Assembly (NCBI GenBank): GCA_902729315.2
Contig: LR746267.1
Location: forward strand, 3,542,386-3,606,385
DNA: 64,000 bases
Direction of reading: 5' to 3'
Source: Spirodela intermedia
Lineage: Eukaryota; Streptophyta; Magnoliopsida; Alismatales; Araceae
Of this stretch, positions 10,866 through 25,560 are shown piece after piece. The notes beneath the pieces are model-generated. The model did no database searches, was not told the DNA's origin, and worked only from the letters and a program-made list of their open reading frames with translations. Position 1 is the first letter of the stretch. Each line of letters opens with the position of its first letter. Both the position numbers and the translations under genes were made by a program.

Positions 10866-11860
10866 GAGGTGGGGTGGAGTCCCTCATCGACACTCTCTTT
10901 GAGTTGGACGAAGATAGTTTGCTTGTACAAATGTCTAATGGACATGAGACAAGAGTTTTCTTTATACCAAGTGTGGCACTCATAGAAGAGTCAGGTGACA
11001 CAATGTGAATGGGTGTGGGGCCAAGGTGACTAGTGTGACACATATAGCTGCAAGCATTGACTCGAGTTGTTGGGATGTGCTGGTAGATGCCCCTACAAGC
11101 AATGAGCATGTGTAAGTGGGAACATGTGCAGTGCATGCACAGGTAAAGGCAAATGTAGGCATGCACAAGTAGGTGTGTGCTTGGGTGTGCATGTGACATC
11201 ACACTTGGTGAGTGTGACAAAGGTGATCGACACTTAGGTAGCATGTGTGGTAGGGATTGTCAACATCATGGGATGGCTTTCGATGGAAGACAAAAAAATC
11301 CTTAAGATCTACTAGACATCTAGACAAATGGTCAACTCCTTACACATCCTTACATTAGGAGATTGATCGTGAGATAGTTCTTATATTGAGCATATGATTA
11401 CCAAAATGTGTCTCATAATTTACATCATCCAAACTCAAGATTGAGATAGTGATTGATAACATTGTTGAAGGTGGTGAACCAAATAGGTGTATTGCTCAAT
11501 CAAACATCATACCAATTCACATGTGAAGAGGACACACGTAAGGAGTTGACACATAGTAGGAAAAAGAGCTCATGTTAGAATCAATGTAACATGGAGTATC
11601 AAGTTGGTGACTAGGTGATGCTCTACAACTTGCTCATGAAGTATACAAGCATTAGGAGGTCCAATGACCATTAATACTCGATCCTCAAATACACTAGATC
11701 ATTATAGATCATGGACAAGGTAGGAGAGAGGTCTACCAGCTCAACCAACCTTCTATATCTCAATGCTAAGGCCCTATCTTTGTAATTAGGAAGATGTCAA
11801 GAGATGATGTTCTCAAGATGTATTGTTTCACTCTTAATTCAAAGATCATACATAGGCTGG
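10866..11860. other. Decayed transposon sequence, no firm domain
   Basis: The GT/CA-rich stretch 10985-11240 resembles in style the repeats at 6134 and 11861. No reverse transcriptase or integrase motif could be read. Short ORFs on both strands look like repeat artefacts. Confidence 0.4.
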
Positions 11861-12130
11861 CATGAGGTTCCAACAATAGAGCCTCATCATGCACCTAAGG
11901 AGTAATCATGTAAGTGTGTGCGCACATGAATACACGTGCACAATGATATGCCAAGACACTCAACAAGAGTAACAATATGACATGACATGCAAAATGGGTG
12001 CATGTAGGGCACACAAAAGCCCACAACACCAACAAAGGCATTCATCAATGTAGGGCAAGACAACAATAGGTCTACTAGCTTGCAGCATGGTGTAGCATGA
12101 CGCAACATAGAACAAAGTGCATGTGGGCAT
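11861..12130. repeat. Right copy of the diverged direct repeat (possible old 3' LTR remnant)
   Basis: It begins CATGAGGTTCCAA at 11861, as at 6134, and keeps a CACACAAAAGCCCACAACACC-like block and a GGGCAAGAC block in the same order. Downstream to about 12560 there is a promoter/poly(A)-like stretch that could be the rest of an LTR. Confidence 0.45.
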
Positions 12131-12560
12131 ATGTGGCATAGTGTGGCACACAGTGGTACATATGGAGGACACATGTGAAAGGGACAATAGTTATAACATG
12201 CTCTAGAGATAGTTTAGTAACTCATATATAATTGTTGGTTACAAACAGGCAAAGGCCTAATTGACATGCTTAACTCAAGTGATCAAGGATATAATAGTCA
12301 GTCATTAATGATAGACATGGGACATGTTCTATCTAAATATGAAAAGGTCTTAATAAGGGGAGCTGGGTACTCCCTAGGCTCTCTGCTATAAGTTATGGAA
12401 CCTTCTCTATGGTTTGGAAAAAGCCATGAGCTAAGAGCTTTATCATTGTATTCCCTTCCAGCCCCTCATCTCTTGAGTCGAATAGAGTGTTAAATACACA
12501 TCCATCACTAGTTTAATTTCCATGATGCCTTTTAGATCGCATGAAGGCAAGGCATTGTTC

Positions 12561-13221
12561 GGGCATGCCATGGGTCATTCAAAGACTCTCGAGGTTAATT
12601 ATGTGATAATAGTACTAATGAAAAAATCTCCACATTCCAAATAAAGTCACCCCCTCATAAAAAAAATTAGTTAAAACTGGACCCGATGTTATTTTCAATT
12701 CTTAAAAAAATATCTAAAGCAAGTGCTCCATAAACCTATTTAGTTAACTAGTTTTAAATGGGTGACTAACATCAAATTGAAAAATTCTGATAAAACTTAC
12801 CTTTAAATGGTTTAAAAAATACCCAATTAATATTTCATTTTACGAGTTCTTATGAGAGATTGTACCACTTCAATTTTTACAAAATTTTATTTTTGTGGGA
12901 GTTTTTATTATTTTTCACAACAAAAAAAATGTGCTCAAAATGTACTTTGAAAAAGTTGGGAATTAAGTTAACATAAATCTAGAAATATAAATCCAGAAAA
13001 AAATAAAACATAGCCCTTACCTTCCCTCCTTTCTGCTTGGTACTTTAGAGAGAGAGAAAGAGAGAGAGAGGGGGGAGGGAGGGAGAGAGAGAGAGAGAGA
13101 GAGGGAGAGAGGGAGAGAGGTCTTACATCATAGATTGTTCAATGAGCTGCATTTAAAAGGTTGCCCTCTGGGACGTTAATCCTCTGGGAGAGGCGGGGGG
13201 CGGGAGGATTCCTCTATTGAA
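12561..13221. promoter_or_regulatory. Upstream region and GA-rich leader of the PPR gene
   Basis: AT-rich to about 13020, then a GA/GGGA microsatellite at 13047-13120, probably in the 5' leader. A tiny uORF (ATG at 13142, MSCI then TAA) precedes the main start. Confidence 0.5.
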
Positions 13222-16200
13222 ATGCGAGGGGGGAGGCTGAAGGAGTTCACCGCCTCGACTGTTGGGGAGGCCATTGCTTCTTCGAGGTCCACTGATCCCA
13301 CTGTGGAGTCGCTGTCCTCTCTGTTTGTGACCAGCCTGAAAGGGAAGGCCTCCGCCGTCTCCTCCTCCCCTACCAAGGAGAAGAAGCCCGAAGAAAGAGC
13401 CGCCGAACGGATCGCGACGTGGAAGAGGTCCATTTTGTCCGCGCGTTCCGGTGGCGGACTCCCTGGGATATCCGATTTAGGCCCCACCGAGAAGAACTCC
13501 GAGTTCCCTGCTAGGGTCTCGTCGAAGGTGTTGTCTGTGCTCAAGGAAGCCAGGTCTGAAACTGCTTGCCAGGCACCGGCAGGAGGTACTACTAGTTTTT
13601 TCCTTTTATATCTTTTTACATTCATGAAACGTTTCAGAAATCTAGCTATCTCTTCTATTTGCAGCTTCTGTAGGCGAGAAGTCCGTTGTTGATGTGGTGT
13701 TGCACGTCACTTCAGCGCTGCAAGGTACATGAATGAGTTTATGCCCCGTCTGACATTGTCTCTGCTCACTTCAGGAAGCTAAATTGCTAGCGATAGTGCC
13801 TAATTGCGAGTAGTCATTCGGGTGCAGAAATATATCTTCTGTCTGTTTCGAATGTCAAAAGATGAATCTCAAATGGGATTATATATCCCCTTGGCATAGA
13901 GAAATGGATAAGACAGTGGATCATGGGTTTTGAGTGCAATTTGTTTTTTTATTTTATTCTTTTCAGATTCAGAGGCATGCTGAGTTGTCTCCATTATGGT
14001 CTACGTTATGATCCATTTAACCCACATGAACATCTTGTTTGTTTCTGTAATCTTCTTACTTGTACTGAATTTTTTTGCATTCTATTGAATGTTCAATGAA
14101 CACGTTCTTCATTCTTCAGTTGAATCATGGGCTTTGAACACATGGATCCTAGGTTTCGCTGAAAAATTAGTTTTATGTAGTTCTGTGACAATATAGAAGA
14201 GTAAATGGGAATTTAGAGGAATGAGGAGGAAGTGCTTATGTTATTTTGGGTTTATAAGGTTTTTCATTCCGTCCTCCACCATGTTGATATAAGAACAGGA
14301 CACAGCTGATACGAATAAGTTTTTCTGAGAGCTCATGGATGCCATGCATATCTTTTCTTGCTTTCATGCTAAATGATCATGTGGTACTATCCACAAAAAC
14401 AAGGGTTGTTGAACTCTGAGTTATTATCTCATCTATTTAAAATGATTTCTGGCAGATAATAGCTCACTTGCTCAGGTATTCTCATTTGCATTGAAGATTT
14501 CATAAAAGTAAATTTATGTTCACTAATGTTGATATCATTTTTCTTTTATTGATGATCCAATGTAAATTTCTATTTTCATTTACTTTGTAGGCTTGGCACT
14601 TTCATGATCTTTGTCTTCTTGTTGTAAGGCTAGTTTCTATTTCAGATATTGTGCTAAGCAACTTGGTTGTATATACCCCATGATGTGGATCTGTTTATAT
14701 GAATTCTTGATCTACGTATAATCTCATAACTCCAGGTGACAGTGGGTTGTTGAAAGAATCTCAATCTGAAGAGGCTAACAATGGCATCTTAACAGAGAAC
14801 AACAACTTACGTGACATGCGCAATGTCTTTAAATTACACATGCAGAAGGAAAAGTCAAGAGAAAGAAAGGCAAAGTGGACTCTCAAGGACTCCCACAATC
14901 TTCGTTTTTCTCGACTGATTAAAAGATCTGCTGAGGCACTAGGGACTGAGAGTACTCTTGAGGTCCTTGGTAAGCTGGGGAAAGAAACGGGTGTCAAAGA
15001 ATACAATGCTTTAATTGGTCTTTGCATTGAAAAAGCAAGACGGTGTGTTGACGAAAGTGATTCACTTATTCAGCTTCAGAAAGCATTTCAGCTTTTTAGA
15101 TCCATGAAAGAGCAGGGTTTTCAAATCGAAGAAGAAAGTTATGGGCCATTGCTCATGTACTTGATCGACATGAGATTGATCCAAGAATTCCAAACTTTCT
15201 GTGAGATTATCAAGGACGATTCCCGTCTACCCAACCCTAGAACTTCATATTTTGAGATGCTGCTATGGATTAAAGCTGGAAACGAGGAAAAGATTCAGGA
15301 ACTGTGCCATTCTGTCAGAGCTGATGACAGTGATATCAATTTTAGTATAGCTGGTATGGTGTTTGTTATTTTGCAGTAGACTTGTTTTTGCCTATTTTAT
15401 TTTTAAATTAGCATAATTCATGGATGATCTTGTCTGGGGAGAATGATATAAATTTATGGAAGATTGTTCCTTGTTCCCTCTTTAAGGTGCTCCATTGGAT
15501 GAAATTATTTTTCATTTGCAAGCTAGTATATGCACTAATGGAAGAGAAGTGAAACTCGTAAATTACCTAAGTGACGCCGTTGGAAGTACTTTCACAGTTA
15601 GTTCGCTAATTCTACATTTATCTTCTCATGGGAAGATCAATTTTCTTATTGAACTGATAAATTTGTAGACCAATAAAGTCTTTTGGAAAGTATATAAAAC
15701 AGTTCATCCTTGTTTTCAGCTTTGCTACACAGGATCTGAACCAACTTGCTGGATCTTTTCTAATAGAGTGAGCTTGGAGGGCATACAGTTTCGGATTCAT
15801 TTTTTTCATCATTTATTACTTATTTACAATCTGCTTTCAGTAAAATGTCGTTACTTTCAATGCTCTTCGCCTTGGTCTTTTCAACAGCATCTCCCATTCC
15901 CATGTGACACTGCATGGTGACGAAATCTCTCAAGAGAAAACATGTGGCTTGACGTGTGAGGTTCCAGTCAAATGGTGTTTTTCTCTGAATTATTTATGGC
16001 TGAATACTACTTTTCAGAAAATAAAAAATTGGCTACTAAATATGAAACTTGGTATTTTTAGGAAAAAGGATTTTATCTGAAAATTTATAGAGAATTTTAT
16101 ATATTTTTCGAATGACAGTTCAAAAAAATTTCATTCTAAATTATACAAATCCAGTATTTTCCTTGAAACGACGAATTCTGATATATTTTATTTATTTGGC

Positions 16201-19200
16201 AGAAAATTATTTATTAGCATTCTGTGTTGGTGATAGGAAAAAGGAGATGTTACATTTATTAAATGTCTTGGATATGAGGAGGATTTCATCATTAGAGTAT
16301 TTATCAGTAATATTCAAAACACTGGGGAAGTCGTCATTGGAAAACCTTGCAGTGGAGTCTATCTTGGCCCTAAAGAGTGGAGGTATGTATGCGTGTCACG
16401 TGGACAATGCTGGTGTGTGTTATTTTTCATACGTATTGTTAAAAATTTCGAAGTATAATAATTTTGGATGCGAAAAAATATTCGAGTCTTGCAATCTGAG
16501 TTTTTCTTTTTTTTCACCATTTAACTGCTTATTTGATGCTTCTAGCTGATGAAAATGAATGGTTCATTGTTTTCTCATTCCTTCTGCTTACACTCACGTG
16601 TATAAAATGATTCTTACGCTTTATGTTGCATCTTTGTTTTTAGTTCATGTAACATCATTGTACATTGAATAAAACTCTTTTGGCTAGAGCTCATTATTTA
16701 GTTCCTTGGGAGTTCACTTGATATCCATGTTAGGAAACCTATTTGGATCATAAAAAATGATTCCACAGAGTAGGCTATCAGGGGGATTGACATGTGAGGA
16801 GAAGAGAAAGATTTCTAATGGGCAAGTTGCAAATCAGGACGACTTAACCTAGGTAGTCTAATGATTGCCAGATTTTGTATGGTTAATTGATATGTTGCCT
16901 TTTTCTCGAGTAGATTTTCATTTTCTGTTCTCCTCGCTTTAGTTGATGATGATTTTATGTGACTTTGTTTAGCTGAGTTGAGGTTTAAAGACTATTCTGG
17001 TGGCACGATTTAAGTATTGCTTAGCAGATGGGCTTATTGGCCTCATTGGAATGGCAGGCGCTGCTTTATCAGCTTCCTCGTTATTTGGAGGATTATTGCT
17101 GGGAAATGTTGTGATCTAACAGGCAACATTCTAAAGCATGAAATGCAACTTCTCTTATCTTCATGTTGAAATATGTTCTAATGACTGATTTTCTCTTACA
17201 AGCAGCTAACGTGATATAATAATGCTTTCTAGAAAATAACAAGTACATATTCTTTGACCAAGGTCTTCTGAAGTTTCATTTTAGTTGGCATCTATTTTAA
17301 ATTTTATTTTCATATTTTGTATCTATTTTCAATCGGCCTAGTGTCTGTTTTTTGTAGTTATTTCTCCGTTTTTCCTCTCTGATTTAAATCTAGAACTGCT
17401 CTTGTAACTGCAGATACGACAGAGAGCGATATCTCATCATTGATATTTGACTACACCTCCAAAATACCCGATCTTGCTGTGAGTAGTTTCCCATCGTCAA
17501 TACTGACACTTCGTTTTTTCATTCGTCTTATTTGTTTCGGAAATGTACAGAAATGTATGTCAATGCAATTTTCTGGTTCCTCATTTTATGATACTTTTAA
17601 GTTACCTTAACACTTGGTTTGCTTAAGTAGATGTGTACATATGGAGTCCTGGTAATTTGCTCCATATTAGGCGTTTAACCAAGAATGCACTTCTCTGTAG
17701 GTTGAAGAGGTAGTTTCGAAGTATATAGGATTGCATGTAAAAGTTGAAGTAACACCATCTGTTCGATCATATGAGAAGCTCACTGCATACTGTTGCAATT
17801 TGTTCAAGGTAAGTTGCCATTCTAGTTGATAAAACCAAATGTTGCCTTCTAATTTTCAGCTCTCATTTTATTTGTTCAGTGGACACATAACGGCTTTGCA
17901 TAGTAAATAGTTGACGTGTTTAAGATGAGAATGAGTGAAACACAAATATCATGATGGCATGCCTTGAGATTAAGATCAGTTTTATCCCTTCAATTTAAGA
18001 AACTTCCAACCTTGATCTGGCTTAGGCTGATTTATGGCAACTCATACTGTACATGGTTTTTGATTGAGTCAGGTCATATGAATTGCCCCGAGTTGGATGG
18101 CAGTATGGACTGTGCATTAGTGTATGATACTATTGCTCTATGATCAATAATATTTGGGAAGGGTCCAATTCACTATTTTGGCATTGTTAAATTTTGATAG
18201 GCTGTAAGCAGGGATATGGAGATGTGACGAGATCATTCAACTGTTTCCACATGATGCTTGGCACGTGCCCTGGTGCAACAGACTGGAATATCTCACTGGA
18301 AATAAATGATTAGTTTTGTATGGTATTTTGAAGAGACTAGGGCTTTGGATTTTAATTTCATATCTTAATGGGCTTTCAGCATGTGCGTTGTCCAGGCAAT
18401 CTGCTGATTGATGAACATACGTTTCTGACAACTTTGTAAATATAATAATACTGGTTTCTCTTGCATAACTTATGCCACGTCTCGTCCTAATTTTATGGGT
18501 AATGCCCACTATTTAGCCACCCTAAGAAAGAAAGAAAGAAATAATCAGTGTTTAGATGGTACCAGTTGGCGAAGTAGATGACAGGAAACTGACTTTGTCT
18601 CTCAATGCATGGCTGAGTGACTCCATGAAAAACACAAGAACGAGCCCAGGGGGATCCAACTACCGGTGAAGCTTGAACCTCCAAGATACATGTCAAAATC
18701 ATACAATAAGCTGACATCAGTATAGCCTGTGAAGGCGTGCCTCTGTTCTAGGATGAGATTTGCGTTAATTTATAGTGTTATGTTATATTTTAAACTCACT
18801 TACTTAATGTACTGTATTTTTTACACTAGTTCATGTTTAGTTTTTTTTTTTTCTAAGGAAAGATCGGGATATTTCATCTACACAAAGGCCATTTCTAGCC
18901 ATTTTCATATCTCTAATTATATAATATTTTGACTTTAATATTATTGATCAGTTGCCATGACTAATGCATTCTCTTGTATGTGGAACATCTATGGTCGCAT
19001 CATGCTTGGATGCCAGTCTCGTGATTCAAACCTTAACGTCTACTTAATGGTTGCTTATGCCTTTAGAGTCAAGTATTTCTGCTTATGATGCTTTTCTAAT
19101 GGTTGATACATTATGGTTGCAAATAATGTAGGTCTGTACAACTCTTGATCCACTTGTGCGTGGAACAGAGCAAATTTGCAGGCTTGATTGGGTAAGTGTT

Positions 19201-22200
19201 TCTCTTAGGTTACCATGTATCTAATTTTTGTAGTTACTAGGTTCCCTGGCTTTTACCAAGCGATATCGTTTCTAGAAAGCTAAACTTATTACTATTAATG
19301 CTTTTTTTTTATAACTTGTCTATTGTTATATGGCTTCTGCAGAACATGTCACAATTTAGTTATGTTCATGATTTCTTTATGTGATTTACAGAGTGTCAAT
19401 AAATTCTGATTTTTTTTTCCTGTTTTTGAATTTAAGGTTCGAGAACTATGTTCAGTGGTGCGGAGGCACAGCCTGAAACTAGACAAGGACTGTTCCAGAA
19501 GTATGATGAGCTTGTATGTAATGATAAAAGATGTAAGCAACCGGTTGTTTTTCTTATTGTCCACCATATCCTATCTACATCATCTGCCACCATTTATTTG
19601 ATAAAGTTATTATGGATGTTAATTTTTAATGGGCCACTTACCTTTTTGGAGGCCGGTATTGCATTTTAGGGAACAGAGTGAAAGATGTTGATTGCGTTCT
19701 CAATCTCTGATTTTAATAATCCTGTCATGATAATGCTAAAAATTATGCTGGAAAGGAGTCTATGCAGTCAAATGTGTGAATGTTTCAAAGTTGTCTAATG
19801 TTATGCTGTTCTAAAGAAATAGGAATCCTTGAACTTAACGTTAATAAAAATGGTCTCATTGTGGTTACTGTAAAAATACTGTGATTATAAGGATGGGCCT
19901 ATTTCAGTCATTGCCAATTGGTTTTGAATAAGACGGCTCAATAAATTTAGCGTGATATTAGAGTCAGTGACCGCTCTTGAGCTACAGAGACCCCATTTGT
20001 ATGGTCCAAGTCATGGGGCTCATGAATTGTTTTGGATGTGAATGCGTGCATGAAGAATATTCTTGTATTAGTTATTTCAAAAGTAAATATCTGATTAGAA
20101 AATAGGTTTACTTCACTCACTTCCATTTAATTTTGCGTTAGATGGTCTAAAAACTTTATCAGATGTGGATAAGCAAGCTTGTTAAAATACTGTTATCTTA
20201 GTCTCTTTGTACTCATGAGGATGTGATTAGATATGGTCTGTTATTACTGGGTTTGCGCTATGTTATTTGTCTCTTTACTTTGCTCTTGTGAAGCATTTTG
20301 AGTTGCATCTGGAGAGCCTGTAGATTGATGTCTTATGCGGGACATAGGTTTCGAATACAAACCTGAAAACCATTCATGCACAATATCTAGATGAAAAAGT
20401 GGGCCTTCCATATGAATTAAAATATGTTGACCATCTTTTTGATGGAAAGAACTGTTCTATTTTTAGAAGAGCATCCTTATGCAGATTTAGATGTTGCGCT
20501 GTCTGGTACAGGAAGGGCATTTTGCTACTCAAACCAGGGTTTTATGAGGGTTGTTCTGTAGGGCTAAATCTTTTCCTGGAAGATGACGTAAGGTGGCTGA
20601 TAAGGACTTCATTTGCTGTTCTTTGTTTTTCAATGTCCTGCTGTTAATCATGTTTATTGTTCAAAACAGGTTGATGTGATAAGGCTTTTGATAATGATTA
20701 TAATGAATGTAAATTTGTTTCAAACATGAAGATGATTCATTGTGCCCTTTTCCATGACAGTTTGAAGGTGCGTACAATCTGCTTGCAGAATTGAAAGAAA
20801 TGAATATGGAGATTGATGCAAGCCTATACAATGCTGTAATGATTGGATGTTTCAAGGAGGTAATCGATTTCATTAATTATCAACTTATTTTTACTTTTGC
20901 ACCTAAATATTGGGCTCGTTCTGTTCTCACGTACCTCATACTTGGCTTCTGTTCATCTTCCCAGAAAAATATTCATGGAGGGCTTAAAGTCCTCAAAGAG
21001 ATGAAGCATGCTAATGTAAAGCCAGATTCTGAAACTTTTAGTTACTTAATATTCAACTGTGGATGCGAAGAGGATATTGTCAAGGTTTGCTAACTCTGCA
21101 TCGTTTTGGGTATTTCTTTCAAGAAATTGAAATCAAAGCCTTAACTTTTGGCATAGGTGATCTCTTTCACGTCTTCTGTCAATAAGACGTCTGCTGTTTA
21201 ATTGAACCTTGCCATGTATCCGGAATCCAAAAACCATTACATAATCAGTCTAAGTGATATGCTTTCTCTTGAAAGTAGGGATATTACCATTGAATCAATA
21301 CATATCGCGTTAACAAATGGAAAACTGTGCATTATGAGTAATTTGACTGCTACTTTAGAGGTCTGCATGCTTATCTATTGAAATGCGCTTATCTAAACTT
21401 AAGATCTTTTGTTGAACTTTGATTTAGTTTTCCACCAACATGTTTGTTCCACGGCAGCCACGGAAATCAAAGACAGTTTCCTATTTGTTGACTCTTCATG
21501 TCTGCCCTTACGATACACACAGTTTGTGTAGGCAGAGTGAATGGAAAATCGAGGGACAAAACCTAGAATCGTAAAATCAGATTGGTTTTCTGGGCCCTCC
21601 GAGTTACATTCTGATCAGAATCCGATTGGATTTGTTGAAATCTGTCAATCATAGGGCAGCTAATTTAATCTAGGTCTGGCCAGATCCAATTTGAAAAATA
21701 CAAAATGAAAATAAAAAATATCAAATGAGGAATATTAAGAAGGAAAAATGAGAGAAATGCTAAACTGTCAACGCTATAAGAGCATACAATTCAGGAGTAG
21801 GGCCATCTTTTTAACTATTCGTAGTCAAGATCGAATTATTCTAGTAGGCAGGTGACTTTTGTGCTTTGTCACATTAACTCTTGTACGTGTTGCCTAAGAT
21901 TTAACTTTTTGGGTTTGATATCATATTAAAGTTTTTCTACTGTTTAACTCAAAACCAATTAGAAATGAGTGAAGTAGGTTCATCTTTATATAACCATATA
22001 ATTTCTTCTTGTATTAGTGTACAAAAGACTGTTCTGACATGACCACATTAAAAAGTAATTATCAAAGACAAAAGTTTTGAAAGGTTCATTTCCACATCAC
22101 CTCATCTCGAAGTTACACACAATACACTTGATACTCGTGGAAGGTTATGCTATAAATTTACTTCTGATGGAAGAGAACGGCACATCCTCATGATTGCATT

Positions 22201-24551
22201 GGTTATCTAATTATTCAATATGAACCGTCAATATCCATCCTGCAATAATGGTGCAGCTTTTTTTAAAAAATCTTCATGCATACTTCTCAAGGAATGGGAT
22301 TTTTAATGGCTCTGGCTGGGATTTTTTAGTGGGATTTTGCATCCTTTGCTACATATCTCTATATCCACCTTTGAAATCAGGTCTTTCGTCATGACAACGT
22401 TCCGGGTATCCTTGATAGGAATAGTCGCCTCCACTTCAATTCTCATTATGCAACAAATACATACTTATCAATCCCGTTCTCTTTTTAACATGTATTCCTA
22501 TCCTCTTTATCTTCTTTTAACATGTGTTTTTGTAACTAATCTAGAACCATCTGGATGAGATCTTTCAGTAAGATGTAAGAGATGCGTCTGTTATTTTGGA
22601 GTTTTTGGGGGCCCGGTCTTCACCTATACGATGCTGGGTCTTTTTCTGGAGCTCACGGACCGCACACTCTTGCATGTTCCTATCAGTTGAATAATCCCTG
22701 AACTGGGCGCTTTCCAATTCAGTATTAGAAAGAGTTTTGAGTCGAATTATATCTGTACTACCCACCTGTATCTCTTCCATATTTTAATTCCTTCTGTGCT
22801 AGCATGGCAGCAGGATCGTCTCTTGCACATCAAGTTCTCGCATCTGATATGATGTCATGCTCATCATCATCCATAGGGAGTTCACAGCAAGTATTAGTTC
22901 AAGAGTCTCTAACATGCTTATCTTTGTTTTTATTATTTCTGCCTTCTCAATTATTCCGCATGAGGAATGTAAATCTTCATTGTGATGTATCTGCTAACAT
23001 ACTTAGAATGTGAATCTTCATTGCCCCTTATTGCCTTCTCTCTCCCTCTCCTCCTCACCCGCTTTACTCTAGAGTTTCTTTGGAAGTTTTCTTCTCTACT
23101 GAGGGGGCTTCGAATTTATATGGAAAATGAAATAATGGTGCGATTCTGATTATCTCGACAAAGTCACACGGAAGCTCACCTGGTCAAAGGAGCATTCTAG
23201 CCTTCAAAAACTGCCTGTTAAAGAACTAAGATACATTATTTGTCAAAAACTAAGGTATAAAAAGAGATTGTATTTTTATCTTGTGCGGGTTAGTATGAAA
23301 GTAACTATGTCATCCCATGTTTCATTATTTTACCTTGGAATAAGTATTGAACAGCCTCTTCTTTTCTGCAGTGCCTGGAAGAAATGAAGCATTTTCAGGC
23401 AGACTTTACAAAGCATACTTACATTGCCCTCATAAATGCATATGCAAACTGTGGGAAATTCGACCAGGCTAAACAGGTGAAGATTATGGCATCGGCAATT
23501 TATGTATGCGTATATTGGTTATGTTGTTGGCCCAGAATATAAGTTTTTATAGGCAAAATTTAATATCCCATTAAGTGCCATTTGATAGTGTTTATATATT
23601 AATGCATACGAATGATTTCATAGTATGAAAGTTCCCCGTTTATCTCAAACAGTGTTCCCTAACTATCTGAAAATATTACCCTCAAAATGATAAATGCCTA
23701 TTTTCCCTTCTTTTTTTTTCTGGGTTTATTACTCACAAAATGATAACGCATATTAATTTCCTATTTTATCAATTTGGAATATTTTTGCATCAGCAAGTCA
23801 AGGTTCAGCCCAACCAATTCGGTAATTAATCCCCATTTTATGATCCTTGGTTTTCATACACCTTGTTATTTCTATAAAAAACCATTTAATTTTCAAATCA
23901 GCCATTTTTTTCTGCCAGCTGGTTGGGGTCACTGCTGATCAATCTGGTATTTGATTCCCATTCTATATATAGTCTTCTGGATTTTTTTCCATCTGAGAGG
24001 CTTATCTAGACTCCCTGCTCAAGAGGGCCCATTCTAGAAACCCCCCAAAACCTCTCCTGGACCCTGCTGCTGCGGCTCCCCGTGTTCATTGATCCATCCT
24101 GAAGATTTCTCTTTTTTTGCTATTTATGATCAGGTCATCGAGGATAAGTGGGTCCCAGTTGAGCATATAAACGAGATTAAAGGGGCACTTATCACCGCGC
24201 TTTCCTCTAAAGGGAGAACATCAGACGCACTGGAGATGTATGACGCCATGAAGCAGGCTGGATGCTGGGTTGAGCCGAAGGCCATTGTGAGCATCATTGT
24301 GAGTGTCGATCCCCTGCTCTCCCTCTCACTGTGTTCTCTCTCTCTCTCTCTAAAATAGGCTCTGTTCTTCTTCCCTCCCGAAGGAGTTCTACCGGTCCAG
24401 AGGACAGACTAAAAGATTGCTCCAGCTTCTGGCTGAGTTGGAGAACTCGTGCTTGTGGTTTGATGCGTGCGGTCGGGTTGTTCTCTACTGCATCAGAAAC
24501 AATCTCCTAAGGTTCAGATCATCATCATTATCATCATCATCTTCTTCTTCT

Positions 24552-24585
<34 letters not shown>

Positions 24586-25206
24586 TATATGATGCAGCTC
24601 TTCCGTTCTTTCTCCCATGGTCTTCTCCCCTCACCCACCCAGTTCTGTCTCTGGTCAGCGCGGCAGTTGACTTGCTCAGGCAGATGAAAGAAAAGGATGA
24701 GGCGGGTACATGCTCTGTTATTGATCAGGTCAGAGGAAACACCATCTCAATTCATGCTTAGATCTTCTGGGGTATTATTATCCTCCGCTTTAATCATTAT
24801 GGGGGTGATATCTTGCTCCATCTACGTATGTTTATTTTTATTTTTATTTTTATTTCTAAGCGTTGACTTATTCTACACCTGTCTACATCCTTGAAGGACG
24901 AATCACTGTTTCTATGCGTTGACTTATTATTATTATTAGTATATTAGTATTTTCTCATGAAGAACTGATGGGGCAGATATTCTGCCAAATTTGGGAGACC
25001 GAGCCCACGAACATGGAGATTGGGATGGGGTTGCTCTGGGCCATCAAGGAGGAGCTTGGCCTTCTTCCTACTCGCGCGAGCCTCGACTTCCTCCTCAGTG
25101 CCTGTGTTAAGGTGAAGGATCTGAGATCCGCGAGGTCCATCTGGGTGGAATACAGCAAGGCTGGCTTGCCCTTCAATGTCTTAAGCTATTTGAGGTTCAC
25201 ATCCCT

Positions 25207-25252
<46 letters not shown>

Positions 25253-25522
25253 CACTCACTTAGATGCATCCATCTTCTGGGCTCTAGAATTTCCATTTTC
25301 CTATTATATTGAAAATTGTTCTTACATCTCCACCGTCAGTCTTCATTTCACCCAGTTATGGGATAACGCCCCTTCTCTCTCTATCTCTCTCTATCTCTCT
25401 CTCCCTCTCTCTCTCACACACACAGTTAGATGCATCCATCTTCTGGGCTCAAGAATTTCTATTTTCCTATTAGAAATGCTGGTTTACCCAAGCATGTGAT
25501 GAACTGCTTTCTCAAAACCCCC

Positions 25523-25560
<38 letters not shown>

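Noticed and set aside
13176-13625. 149-codon antisense frame over PPR exon 1
   Set aside because: Shadow of the GC-rich coding exon on the other strand; no family match.
14456-14475. 20-base mini-exon in the PPR gene between exons 2 and 3
   Set aside because: Good splice-like edges, but including it puts exon 3 out of frame with an early stop; skipping it keeps the frame.
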